A DNA stretch of 64,000 bases from Bin87 sp963665395 (GCA_963665395.2 OY762251.1:186001-250000); one strand, 5' to 3'. Shown: positions 53,146 through 62,493, numbered from the stretch's first letter. The notes: a model not told the origin generated them from the sequence alone. Translations and numbers: made by a program.

Positions 53146-54534
53146 CTCAGATGCCCAGAAAATATATGGGCGGACATGGAGTATCAACATCGCACGCACT
53201 GCCTCGACAATGATGTCGTCTACAGTTGCCGAAACTGAGCGGTTCATATCTGCCTCAGTACTGCCGTCGTAAAAATCGAGGTCCGTTAATTCGTAGTACG
53301 GACGTCCCAAAACCGCTTCGATTTCTGGGATGGCATTCTCACGGCCAATGGCCCAAGCCGCCAATCGTATTTGGGCAGTCATGGCCAGACTCGGGTCACT
53401 CGAATGGTATCGCTCCCGGAGTTCGTGTTTGTCAGCCAGATCCACGGTCTCTATCGAGCGTGTCCGATTCGTCTCAAAAGCCAATATCATGTGGTCTTTC
53501 ATTCGCCATTGGCGGGCGAGTTGGAACCATAGGGAGTGCTCGTCGCTGATGTCAGCAAAATCTCTGGCCCTAGTTTCCGCCCTGCTTGTTCGTTGCTCGG
53601 AGGTTTCCAGCAGGTTCACCATTTCGAAGGGTTGCGGTCTCGCATCATATTGTTCGACGAACGACCGACGGTGCTCACCGTGTTGTCTATCGATGTAACC
53701 GGTGCGCCAGTAGATAGCGTCCAAGTGCCGGAAGTCAGAGAAGTCCAGGCGATGAAAGAAGGTAGAGATGCCGTTGGGGTTCCATGATTCTCCGCGGACA
53801 TCAGTTTCCCTGGGTAATCCCAAGTCATCCCAGAGTGACCTTTCTCCGGAGAACTGCGGTAAGCCTCCGCCACGGCTGAATACCCTCAGCCCCTGCGATG
53901 TCAGTACGCACCGTATGTCTGACCCCATGTGACGCAACCCATCGTTGACCATTGCGATAGAAATCTCGTTGATGGCCTCTTCCGTGTGCATCGCTTCGAC
54001 CGTGTCGTTCCATTGTCCTAAGTCAAAAGGAAACCCTCCCCTCGGCGTGTAGTACTCTTTGACCAGAGACAATACGACGCCAGTGGTTCGTGCGATGAGT
54101 TCCGTGAACTCATCGCTGCTGCGGCCAGCGAGAACCGCATTTTCGTGGACTGACAGGACGTCAGCTACCATCGATGCGGACGTTTCTCGGGCGTCTTCTG
54201 CATCCGATTCAAGACCATGGATCCGTATGCGTACTGCCTCTCTCAGACGGTCTTCTGATGACATTCCGGATCCGAAGATTCTTCTGAAGGTGCTCATGAT
54301 CACTCCGTCAAGGCGTGCCAGTGATTCCATAGGCACCTGGCTGGCATCTGCGGACACTGCAATTGACTATCCCCATTGTTCACGGAGTATGCCGAGTAGT
54401 CAATAATTTGCCCACTGAGGAATAACTTCGCTCCAATCGTTCCTCGGCGGTCAAGGTAGAACGCTACGAAATCTGCTTGGGAGCCAACCAGACGCCGTAG
54501 CCGCTAGTGTGCGATTGGAGTAGCGAAATTTCCT

Positions 54535-55000
54535 GGTGACACTTGCCCCTTGCGCATCCGCACAACTGTTCTCTATACTATACCTCACAGCAGGGCGGCA
54601 AGCCTGTGGCCACGGCCTAACGCCCCGCGCCAACATCTGAATATCGGGTTCACAAGGTTCAGGTAATCACGGCCAACCGCTGTCCGCCGCAGGCGGACGG
54701 CACGTCGGATCTCATTGCACCACTGGCTATCGCCCACAGGCCGGTATTTTCCCCGGCACAGCATAGACCAGTACGGCGGGTGTTACCACCGCTGCGCGAG
54801 GGTCGCCCTCAGCGTCCAATCGTCATTCCGGCTTTCGGCGGAATCCAGGCGGGGAAGGGAGGGGGGCGGTCAGCACGCGCAAACCTAGGACATCAATTCG
54901 CAAAAACGCTCTCTGGCCGTAGCGCCGACAGCCCGAATCCGTGAACCCGAAACAGACCAATCAACCAGCCAACCAAAGGAGGAAAACGCCGACAACCACC
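54535..55000 (+). ncRNA. Putative structured RNA element, copy 2
   Basis: This ~466-bp stretch matches 11106-11639 over its length. It starts GGTGACACTTGCCCCTTGCG, with TTGCGC, an 18-base spacer and TATACT as promoter-like boxes. The hairpin GTCCGCC / GGCGGAC (54682-54698) replaces the unrelated GTCGCAA / TTGCGAC of copy 1 at the same place. The 3' part (CGCAAAAACGCTCTCTGGCC) and the AACC-rich end are shared. It lies between the IS-split gene and a convergent gene, so it is not the leader of a plus-strand gene. The region 54358-54534 before it holds no gene. Confidence 0.45.
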
Positions 55001-55046
55001 ATCACCCCCGCTCGACGCCGGTGTACGCTATGTCGTTTGTTGCCCG

Positions 55047-55679
55047 TTACGGCTGGCGGCCCATGTAGGCAATCAGCCGGTCCTGCAAACCGGCGTCGTC
55101 GGGTACGGCAATCTCCGGGCCGATGAACCCGGCTTCCCGGCCCATGTCGGCGAAACCGGAAGTCAGCATCCCGTAGGCGAACTCGGTTACGTCGGCGTCA
55201 AGGGTGGTGTCCTGGCCGGTGGCTTTCGCCAGATCCCAACCGTGGACGAACTGGTCCAGCAGAGTGCCCATCAGGATTTGGCCGATGGGCATATCTCCGA
55301 AGGGCGTTGCCGCAATCCTTTCCAGCGCGCCGGGCTGGCGGCACAGTTCCAGCAACCGCGCCACTTCCTCCCGGTACGACTGAGCCAGTACGGTAACGTC
55401 AGGCTCCCCGACGCGACTGCTGTCGGCTTCGTTAGGGCGAATGTCGGGCGGGCTGCCGACGATGCAGCCGGAGGTGAATTCCAGAACGCCAATCAGGTGA
55501 TTGATCAGGGCGCGCACATCCCACTCGGAGCAGGGCGTCGGGTCGGCGGCCTGGGACTGTTCTACGCCGGCTACCACTTCCTTCACCCGGAGCGTAGTTT
55601 TGCGAAGCATCTCCACCGGATCGGGCATTTCGGGTTCGGTAGTCACGATTTCCTCCTTTGCCGGTGTCGCATCGTTCAT
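55047..55679 (-). CDS. TIGR03086-family protein (maleylpyruvate isomerase/DinB-like fold)
   Basis: A 210-aa protein; the ATG at 55679 is chosen over a TTG three codons upstream. TPCSEWDVRALINHLIGVL and LLDQFVHGWDLAKATGQ are the two conserved metal-binding His regions of the TIGR03086 family, which has a DinB-type four-helix fold and probably uses mycothiol or a related thiol. The function in vivo is unknown. It follows the GLUG lipoprotein gene by 34 bases in the same direction. Confidence 0.85.
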   Translation of the reverse strand: MNDATPAKEEIVTTEPEMPDPVEMLRKTTLRVKEVVAGVEQSQAADPTPCSEWDVRALINHLIGVLEFTSGCIVGSPPDIRPNEADSSRVGEPDVTVLAQSYREEVARLLELCRQPGALERIAATPFGDMPIGQILMGTLLDQFVHGWDLAKATGQDTTLDADVTEFAYGMLTSGFADMGREAGFIGPEIAVPDDAGLQDRLIAYMGRQP

Positions 55680-55713
55680 GGCGTCCAAATCTTGAGGACA
55701 GTGCCTTTCCGTT

Positions 55714-57930
55714 TTACCTCGGTTCGCTCACCTTACCTGTCCCTGAGCTGCTGGTAATCTGGCCGCCTTCGTTAGCGCCCACCAGGGCATCGACCTGATA
55801 TTTGCCGGATACATAGCCTTTGGCCGTGCTGTCTTTGATGGTTCCACTGTTCCACCCGGCCAGGCCACCGACGTAGTAGGCCCCTGACACGTAGCCGTTG
55901 GCCCGGGTGTCCGAGAGAGAGCCGCCAATCTCAAAGCCTACGCTTTCCCTGTCGCCGCCCACGCCTCCTGCCAGGCCGCCGACGTACTCGACACCCTTTA
56001 TATCGCCATTGGCCTCGCTGTCTCTGATAAATCCGGTGGTCGCCCCGACCAAGCCGCCGACATAAGAGTAGCCTTCCACATAACCGCTGGCCTCGCTGCG
56101 TTCGATGGTATCACCCTGATGCCACCCGACCAGCCCGCCGATGTACTCGACACCCTTCACGTCGCCGCTGGCCGTGCTGCGTTCGATGTGACCGTTATTG
56201 AGTCCGACCAGCCCACCGATCTGATTTTCGCCGGACACGAAGCCGCTGGCTTCGCTGTCTCTGATAGCGCCGCGGTTATTTCCGACCAGACCACCTATGT
56301 TGTTGTTGACCTTATGCGCCGGAGCGTTGGTGGCGTGGTCACCGGTCACATTGCCACTGGCAGAGCTGTCAATGATCTCTCCTAACGGTTGGAACCCGAC
56401 CAGCCCACCAACGCTTGCGAAGCCTAGCACGTTGCCGGTGGCGGTGCTGCCCGTGATAGTATAGCCATCGTTGGTTCCCGCGAGGCCGCCGACACCACCG
56501 GCGTGATAGGTTCCGGTGCCGAACACATTGCCGCTGGCACTGCTGTCGCTGATAGATCCGCTGGAATATCCGACCAGTCCGCCGACGTGAGTGTGCCCGA
56601 ACACGTTGCCGGTGGAGGCACTGTTTGTGATGCTGCCGCCGCTCCCCACCAAACCGCCGACATTCCCGTTGCCATGCACCTCACCGGTAGCAGTACTGTC
56701 GATTATGCTACAGCCGCTCCCCACCAAACCGCCGACATCATTTCTGCCCCACACCCTGACGTTGGCAGTGCTGTTGGTGACGGTGCCACCATTGCAAAAT
56801 CCCACCAAACCGCCGACGCGGTCACCCTCGTGGGTTTCACCCCCCACCTCGCCGCTGGCCGTGATGCCGCTGACTGTACCTCCTTGGTTCACGCAAAGTA
56901 AGGCCCCACAGCCATGGACTACATAGACATCAGAAAGCACCACATTCCTGATGACGCCCCAATGCTCATAAAACAGGGGCCTTTTCCACAGGTTGGCAAT
57001 GGTATGCCCATTGCCCTCGAATACGCCAACGTCAGTTAGTCTGCTGATCCTCTCGTTGGCATTAGGACGCCCCAGCGGTTTCCATCCCTCGCCGTCGTTG
57101 TAATAGGCGTCATCATTGTCAATGTAGCCGTTGCCGTTGGTGTCAAAGTCCAGGTCGGCGACCAGTTCATACCCGTAGCAGCCGTCAGCGGGGCAACCCA
57201 TGCCGCCCACAGCCCAAGGGAAAGCCGCTTGGTACTCCGCTTCAAAGTTAGGGGTTGGTCGCCCGTCACCGTTATAATCCCAGCGCTTCGCGTCGAGTTG
57301 CGCCAAGGTGCGTATCTCAATCAGGCCGTCGTTGTCCTCGTCGTAATCTATCGGAGTTGGCGTTGGTGTCGGCATAGGCGCAGTGGGCGATGGTGTCGGT
57401 GTGCGGTCCCTGGCCCAGACGAAGGTGCCAGGGGTGCGTGCCGGGGTGCTCCGGTTCCGCACTTGGGGCGCCGGCGTGGGCGTGGCACCAATCCCGATAG
57501 GTTTGCAATTACGGGTCGAAATGCACCCGCATTCAAAAAGAGCGTTCTCCGCGTCGTGCGCGCTGACGTACAACGATGGGTTGTTGAGCCGAAGAGTAAT
57601 AGTGTTGGCTACATGCTGCAAAGCCGTAACCTTGCCCAGGTCGGCCATGCTGACGTACTCGTAGGATATTTCCCTACAAACTACCTCATAGCCTCTCACC
57701 ATGACGGAGTACGGGGCCCCAGGCGGTTTGGTTGGCGTGGGTGTCCGTGGTCTGGTTGGCGCGGGCGTCTTGCGTTCCGTTTCACGGGTTTGTTGATCTG
57801 CCCACGCTTTGGCGTATTCCGCATTAACGGTCGCCTCGGGAGTGGGCAGAGTACGGGTAGTAGTCGCACAGCCCGCGATCCCCAAGCCCAAGACGAACAC
57901 GACGCAGAAGCGAGTCACCAAACCAATCAT
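55714..57930 (-). CDS. GLUG-repeat surface lipoprotein
   Basis: A 738-aa protein. The ATG at 57930 has GAGGAGG 7 bases upstream; it begins a signal peptide with lipobox GIAGC. A Pro/Thr-rich stretch (TPAPTRPRTPTPTKPP) follows, then a small domain with Cys pairs, a second Pro/Thr linker, and calcium-type loops (DYDEDNDGLIEI, DYNGDGRP, DTNGNGYIDND). The C-terminal ~400 residues are about fifteen GLUG repeats of the form VGGLVG...G.I..S.A.G.V.G, which build a beta-helix in surface adhesins. The protein is probably displayed at the cell surface. Confidence 0.88.
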   Translation of the reverse strand: MIGLVTRFCVVFVLGLGIAGCATTTRTLPTPEATVNAEYAKAWADQQTRETERKTPAPTRPRTPTPTKPPGAPYSVMVRGYEVVCREISYEYVSMADLGKVTALQHVANTITLRLNNPSLYVSAHDAENALFECGCISTRNCKPIGIGATPTPAPQVRNRSTPARTPGTFVWARDRTPTPSPTAPMPTPTPTPIDYDEDNDGLIEIRTLAQLDAKRWDYNGDGRPTPNFEAEYQAAFPWAVGGMGCPADGCYGYELVADLDFDTNGNGYIDNDDAYYNDGEGWKPLGRPNANERISRLTDVGVFEGNGHTIANLWKRPLFYEHWGVIRNVVLSDVYVVHGCGALLCVNQGGTVSGITASGEVGGETHEGDRVGGLVGFCNGGTVTNSTANVRVWGRNDVGGLVGSGCSIIDSTATGEVHGNGNVGGLVGSGGSITNSASTGNVFGHTHVGGLVGYSSGSISDSSASGNVFGTGTYHAGGVGGLAGTNDGYTITGSTATGNVLGFASVGGLVGFQPLGEIIDSSASGNVTGDHATNAPAHKVNNNIGGLVGNNRGAIRDSEASGFVSGENQIGGLVGLNNGHIERSTASGDVKGVEYIGGLVGWHQGDTIERSEASGYVEGYSYVGGLVGATTGFIRDSEANGDIKGVEYVGGLAGGVGGDRESVGFEIGGSLSDTRANGYVSGAYYVGGLAGWNSGTIKDSTAKGYVSGKYQVDALVGANEGGQITSSSGTGKVSEPR

Positions 57931-58005
57931 GTCGCCGCCTCCTCGTGCAGTCATGGGCGTGTTTGTGGGGTTCCGTGTTCTTCCAATCTCAAACGGAACC
58001 ACTAT

Positions 58006-58335
58006 TCACCGATAACTGCCGAGGTCATGCCTCGTCTCCTTGATACGGCGTTTAAACTGCGGAGTCAGCAGCGCACGGGCAAGGCGTTTGTCGTTGACGG
58101 GACTTAGGACGGTGATGTTGCCTTTACGCGCATTAATGCTCTGATGCTCAATGACCCCACGCACCAACCAGCGCAATTGGTCAGGCAAATCCATCAGGAT
58201 TGGCGTGGAGATCAACGCAAGGCACTTGTTGCACATCGAAAATTGGCTGTGCGGGTATAACGTCCAAGTGTGCTTGCATCGTTTGGCGAGTTTGCGGCGT
58301 CGGGCCGCGACCTTAGCCCGCCTCCGATCTTCCAC
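58006..58335 (-). CDS. Small hypothetical protein with possible zinc site
   Basis: A 109-aa frame starting with GTG. It is Arg/Lys-rich at the start and has a Cys-x-His and a Cys-x2-Cys pair (CKH ... CNKC), which could bind zinc. It lies 75 bases upstream of the lipoprotein start in the same direction. No clear ribosome-binding site is seen and no family is recognised, so it may not be translated. Confidence 0.4.
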   Translation of the reverse strand: MEDRRRAKVAARRRKLAKRCKHTWTLYPHSQFSMCNKCLALISTPILMDLPDQLRWLVRGVIEHQSINARKGNITVLSPVNDKRLARALLTPQFKRRIKETRHDLGSYR

Positions 58336-58495
58336 TCATTTGTTGAAGTCGAATTTGATTTTGATGTTAAATCGTATCATCAGCACCTCGATTCCCATGA
58401 TCAGGGCAAACGCGCGCAGGGATGATTCAGTCGTCAATGGGGGTGATGCGCCCGTCAGCCACGTCCTAAGGTGTGAATTTCGAGCGGACAAATTT

Positions 58496-58518
58496 CCCCT
58501 CTCCTTGTGGGAGAGGGG
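58496..58518. terminator. Hairpin repeat downstream of the AprA-like gene
   Basis: CCCCTCTCC and GGAGAGGGG form a 9-bp stem with a 5-base loop, 30 bases beyond the stop of the minus-strand AprA-like gene. The sequence is of a kind often repeated in genomes (GGGGTTGGGGTGAGGG follows), so it may be a repeat that serves as a terminator. Confidence 0.5.
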
Positions 58519-58547
58519 TTGGGGTGAGGGCCGTCTTCCTTCTTATC

Positions 58548-60443
58548 CTAAAACACCTGCGGGCAGTCTCGTGTGAACACGCTCCACTCGCCGTTTTCGG
58601 GGTTGTAGCGGGAGTTGACGAAGACGCGCCAGTTGGGTTCGTCCATTTCGGGGTAATCGCTGCGATAGTAGAAGCCCGGCCAACGGGTTTCCTTGCGATG
58701 CAGCATATGGCGCAGGTGGGCTTCGCCGACCCAGGCGCGGTGGATGAGCTCGTGGCAGCGGAGCAGCTCGTGGCGGTTGCGGGCGCCGAGTTTCGCCAAG
58801 TCTTCGCGGAACATGGTCAGCAGCTCCAGGCCGCGCAGCATGGTGGCCTCGTTAGTGGTGAAACCCGCCGACACGCCGGCCACGTATTCGTCCATCAGCT
58901 TTTGCAGCCGGAACAGGCCCTGGCGGGGCAGCAGGTAGTTGGGGTTCACTTCGGGGTTGCTGGAAGCGTACTGGTTGGACTCGAAGGTCACCATCGGCGC
59001 CCAGACCTGTTCCTTGAGCCGGTCAATCTGGCGGTCGTCGGTCTGGGGCGGCGTCGTGTTGTCCAGGGCGTAGATAACGGCTGACTTTCCCGCCAGCCGT
59101 CCCTCGGTGAATGAGCCGGAGGAGAACTTGTGCGGACACGCGCCCACGCCGTCGCCGGCGGCGAAGAGACCCCGCACGGTGGTCATCTTGTTGTAGCCCC
59201 AGTGATAGCCGTCGGGCGAGACGTCCTCGGGGCCGCTGACCCACGCGCCGGACTCGCCGCTGTGGCTGCCCATGATGTAGGGCTCGGCCAGCACAACCTC
59301 CGAGGGCCGTTCCTCCGGGGCGATGTTGTGCGCCGCCCAGAGGATGGCCTGGGAGATGGTCATGTCCAGGAAGTCCTCCCAGGCTTCGGCGATGATCTCC
59401 CGCTTGCGCTCCTCGTCGCCGGCGGCCAGAGCGTCGATGGCTTCGGGCGTCTTCAGCATGATGGGCCCGTTGCCGGCCTGGATTTCGGTCCAGAGCAGGT
59501 GGTTGCGCAACGGTGTCGGCGTCGGGAAGGCGGAACCGTAGGGGTCGTACTTTTTGAGTTCGGGCAGGCGGTTGACGAAGTAGTTTTCGCCGGCGGCGTT
59601 GGTGAGGTCGGCGCGGAAGAGCTGGGACCACGCGCCCACCGGGCCGTAGGAATCCTTGAAGCGGCTGGGCACGAAGCGGTGCTCCATCTGGGTCATCTCC
59701 GCGCCCACCGGGATGACCAGGCCGTACACCGAGCCGGTGTCGAAGATGGAGTACCAGGTGCGGCCCATGCCCTCGCCCACGCTGCGAGGCCGGAACAGGG
59801 CCGTCGCGCCGCCGGCCGCGCTGATGACCGACCGGGCCTTGAAAACGTAGATGACGTCCTCGCGCACGCCGAACCCCACCGCGCCGGCGATGCGGTTGGG
59901 GTCGTCGGCGTCGGTGAACAGGTGGGAGATGAAAACCCGCTCGAAGTGGTTGTCGGGGCCGATGGCCTTCTTGGTGGCCTCGGCGACGATGGGCTTGTAG
60001 GCTTCGCCGTGGATCATCACCTGCCAGCGGCCTTCGCGGACGTACAGGCCCTCGTCGTCGTACCAGAAGGGGAGGCCCCATTCCTCAAACATATGGACGC
60101 TGCTGTCCACGTGGCGGGCCACGTCGTACACCAGGTCTTCCCGGGAAATGCCCATCATGTCGTTGCGGACGTACTCAACGTAGTCCTCTGGCTGGTTCCA
60201 GCCGTGCCGCATCCCCATGTACATATTGATGGCGGACAGGCCCTCGCCCACGGCGCCGCTGCGGTCGGTGGCGGCCTTGTCCACCATGACGATACGCAGG
60301 TCGTCGCCGCCCCAGTAACGGGCTTCAATAGCCGCGCCGCAGCCGGCCATGCCGCCGCCGATAATCAGGACGTCGCTTTCAACGATGCGGGTGGTGGGTT
60401 CAGGCATTTTGGGAATGTTCTCCTCTTTGATGTTGACGCGCAC
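58548..60443 (-). CDS. aprA: Adenylylsulfate reductase alpha-like flavoprotein
   Basis: A 631-aa protein of the length usual for AprA. The FAD motif is DVLIIGGGMAGCGAAIEAR; DRSGAVGEGLSAINMYMG, REDLVYDVARHVDSSVHMFE, GRWQVMIHGEAYK and SHSGESGAWVSGPED match AprA closely, including the Asn of SAIN and the His of SHSG near the flavin. AprA with the iron-sulfur subunit AprB interconverts APS and sulfite plus AMP. No aprB is adjacent: the flanking genes are a HEPN protein and a hypothetical. A GTG at 60443 has GAGG 10 bases upstream; an ATG at 60407 is an alternative start. Related fumarate reductase-type enzymes are the main other reading. Confidence 0.8.
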   Translation of the reverse strand: MRVNIKEENIPKMPEPTTRIVESDVLIIGGGMAGCGAAIEARYWGGDDLRIVMVDKAATDRSGAVGEGLSAINMYMGMRHGWNQPEDYVEYVRNDMMGISREDLVYDVARHVDSSVHMFEEWGLPFWYDDEGLYVREGRWQVMIHGEAYKPIVAEATKKAIGPDNHFERVFISHLFTDADDPNRIAGAVGFGVREDVIYVFKARSVISAAGGATALFRPRSVGEGMGRTWYSIFDTGSVYGLVIPVGAEMTQMEHRFVPSRFKDSYGPVGAWSQLFRADLTNAAGENYFVNRLPELKKYDPYGSAFPTPTPLRNHLLWTEIQAGNGPIMLKTPEAIDALAAGDEERKREIIAEAWEDFLDMTISQAILWAAHNIAPEERPSEVVLAEPYIMGSHSGESGAWVSGPEDVSPDGYHWGYNKMTTVRGLFAAGDGVGACPHKFSSGSFTEGRLAGKSAVIYALDNTTPPQTDDRQIDRLKEQVWAPMVTFESNQYASSNPEVNPNYLLPRQGLFRLQKLMDEYVAGVSAGFTTNEATMLRGLELLTMFREDLAKLGARNRHELLRCHELIHRAWVGEAHLRHMLHRKETRWPGFYYRSDYPEMDEPNWRVFVNSRYNPENGEWSVFTRDCPQVF

Positions 60444-60526
60444 GTCTAGACAACCTCATCGGGCCGTAAGGCCCAATGACGGCGACGGGCAGTATAACAG
60501 ACTGGCGTAAGGGCGGGGCCGGCGCT

Positions 60527-60895
60527 TCAGTTCAGGCTTTCCAGCGTCGCCACGAACTGGCCGATGAGTTCCTTACCGGCGCGGATATACTCCACCTCAG
60601 GCGGGTCACCATAAAACCGCTGGTGATATGCCGAAGCGGTCATATACTGTATCAGCAAATCGCGAGGTGCATTCTCCTCGTGAACCAGCCGATGGACGGC
60701 CCGCTCCAGCAACCTGTGGGTGTGGTGTTCCCATCCCCGGCGTTCCGCAACCGCCTTGATGGCATGAGCCGCCGCGCCCCATACCTTGTTGCTGGCCTCT
60801 TCCAGTTCTCCCCGAGCCAGTTCGTCGTCCACCAGGGCCAGGAAATGCCGGCTGCGTTTCCGGTGGTAAGTGATGGTGTCTGCGCTGGTGGTCAT
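60527..60895 (-). CDS. HEPN/PaREP1-family protein
   Basis: A 122-aa helical protein. ASNKVWGAAAHAIKAVAERRGW and RLLERAVHRLVHEEN are typical of PaREP1/HEPN proteins, which are often RNases or partners of nucleotidyltransferase antitoxins. The R-x3-H type sequence RAVHRLVH could be a degenerate catalytic motif. Its ATG lies 4 bases after the stop of the upstream 154-aa gene, so the two are translationally coupled. Confidence 0.75.
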   Translation of the reverse strand: MTTSADTITYHRKRSRHFLALVDDELARGELEEASNKVWGAAAHAIKAVAERRGWEHHTHRLLERAVHRLVHEENAPRDLLIQYMTASAYHQRFYGDPPEVEYIRAGKELIGQFVATLESLN

Positions 60896-60899
60896 AGGC

Positions 60900-61364
60900 T
60901 CACCCTGCCGTCAGACTGTTCCCGACCAGCCAACCGGCGTCCAGTTCGATGTCGGGGCGGCAGATCTTGATGAATTCTCCCACGTCGCCGATGTAGGGCG
61001 CTTCGCCTTGACGACACACCCGGAGATATTCGACCACTGCGACCAGATTGACCGCGCCCCCGGAGTTGGCAAAAGGAGAATCGCCGGCGTCGGCCTCGTC
61101 GGTCAGCCGCCAGCGGCCCGGGCCGGTGTCCTGGTTGCTGAACCAGTCCCGTTTCAACACGCCGTCCACGTCGGGCGAACGGCCGCCCATGGCGAGCTCC
61201 ACGGCCTGCCACAGCTGGGCGCGGCGGATGGGTTCGCCACGGGTGACCAGCACGTCGCGGATTATCTTGCTGGCGAGGAGCGTGATGTTGTCTTCAGAGT
61301 TGACAGGATAGTCGGGGTCGGCGCCAGTCGGGTAATTTGTTTCGAAGGTGGTGGGGGTGGTCAT
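60900..61364 (-). CDS. Hypothetical protein coupled to the HEPN gene
   Basis: A 154-aa protein; the ATG at 61364 has AGGAGA 5 bases upstream. It is soluble and mixed alpha/beta; the middle part (ASKIIRDVLVTRGEPIRRAQLW) looks helical and could be a DNA-binding or docking unit. No family is recognised and no nucleotidyltransferase motif (GSxxxG..D.D) is seen, so the pair is not a standard HEPN-MNT system. Confidence 0.6.
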   Translation of the reverse strand: MTTPTTFETNYPTGADPDYPVNSEDNITLLASKIIRDVLVTRGEPIRRAQLWQAVELAMGGRSPDVDGVLKRDWFSNQDTGPGRWRLTDEADAGDSPFANSGGAVNLVAVVEYLRVCRQGEAPYIGDVGEFIKICRPDIELDAGWLVGNSLTAG

Positions 61365-61624
61365 GGATTCTCCTGTGGACAGGTGAGTGGCTATAGCGGC
61401 GGGTCTCCCCCTACCGCCAGCCAACGGTACCATGCACGTAATTATAGCAAGGGCAGGTGTCCGAGTGACGTCTTGACGCCGCTTTTTCCCGTTTGGCGAA
61501 TTGACAAAAAAGGTAGCGGCAATGCTATCTTGCGGGTGCGCGGAGTGGCCGGGTAACGTCGTCGTACTCAGTAGGATGGACGCCGGACATAGCCGCGCAC
61601 ATCGGTTTAACTCCGGCGCATGGC

Positions 61625-62437
61625 TCACCAACTGCCACGGTATATCGTGAACAGAGACGGAGCACGCCAAGTGCGCAACGCAACCCCGGTCGGGAGCAAT
61701 CGTTCGTTGGGCAGCAGCCCCAGCCGGCCTTTCAGCGAGTTCACCAAGCGGCGTTTCGCCCTCGTTGTACGCGATGTTGGGCTATACTGTTGCACGGCAT
61801 CCCGCCAGTCAAACTGGACGCAGCCCAGCAAAACGTCCACGAGTTGCAGATAAACGGAGATATCCGATTTAGCGCGCAGGCAACCTTTCACTGGTGGCGC
61901 CGAGCAAAGTGTGTCCTCAATATGGACGGCAGAGTTGCCCGGCTTGCCCTGGAAATCCACGACGGCAAATACATCACGGTCGAGCTGCCGTTCCAGGAGA
62001 TCACGGGTGATATGGGCGTATGCGCTCCAAGCATCGTTATTCCAGCGAGACAGGTTGTACGAAGGGTCTAAACGATCCAGCACCACTGCGCAAAATTGGG
62101 GATCCGGGAACGAAAAGTAAAGGTTGAGCAAGTCAATGTACTGCTGGACATTAGTATCCCTTACTTTGGTGAACTTGTACTCGTGATGCCGAGTTGCCTG
62201 CATAAGTTGTGTTGCCTACCGCAATGTAGGAGGAGTAGTCCGCGACCATAGGTTATCGTAGATTCTCCTACGCTCGGTCATCCTTTGGCGACTGAAGTTG
62301 AAGTGCAGACTGTACAGGCTGTCGGTGATTGACTTGGTATCAGGCACAACAAGGGCCCCAATCCCATAGACGGGTTGGCCCTGAGGCGACCCGGAGAGGA
62401 CGCCGGTTTCGTCGATAAAAACGGGGCAGACTTCCAT
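61625..62437 (-). pseudogene. DUF3800 protein with in-frame amber stop
   Basis: The ATG at 62437 has GGAGAG 7 bases upstream. The first 73 codons (PVFIDETGVLSG... IGALVVPD) match the N-terminus of DUF3800 proteins, where DESG is usual. A TAG at 62218-62216 interrupts the frame. The same frame then continues without loss (ATQLMQATRHHEYKFTKVRD) for about 195 codons to 61625, giving about 270 aa, the normal length of the family. One base change explains the stop. DUF3800 genes are frequent near defence and mobile elements; the function is unknown. Confidence 0.75.
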
Positions 62438-62493
62438 GTCAGAACTCTCCGGGTAAGCGGCGCCCCGGCGCGATGCGCGGGGTCTCCTTTTTG

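Larger units (their letters stand above)
51684..53150. repeat. 5-bp target-site duplication of the IS
   Basis: CTCAG occurs directly outside both IS ends, at 51684-51688 and 53146-53150. Confidence 0.85.
51303..54357 (-). pseudogene. Hypothetical gene split by an insertion sequence
   Basis: The 5' part (54357 down to 53146) and the 3' part (51683 down to 51303) are in one frame once the IS (51689-53145) and one copy of its 5-bp duplication are removed: the join reads ...FWAS-E-TELMIAAARPG.... The restored protein is about 530 aa from the GTG at 54357, or 510 aa from the ATG at 54297, which has the better ribosome-binding site (GGAG, 5-base spacing). The interrupted 5' part stops in the IS end at 53116. 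The protein is soluble and rich in charged residues (EDRLREAVRIRIHGLES); no family is recognised. The frame shows no other lesion, so the insertion is recent. Confidence 0.85.

Noticed and set aside
57229..58107. Plus-strand open frame of 292 codons
   Set aside because: It is antisense to the Pro/Thr-rich part of the GLUG lipoprotein; the composition is a mirror of that gene.
61620..61853. Plus-strand small gene with TTGACA upstream (about 61500)
   Set aside because: It is antisense to DUF3800, and the spacing between TTGACA and the -10 candidate is 19 bases. Nothing supports translation.
62216..62218. Pyrrolysine at the TAG in DUF3800
   Set aside because: There is no evidence for the pyl system and the family has no conserved special residue at this place. 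A nonsense change is simpler.
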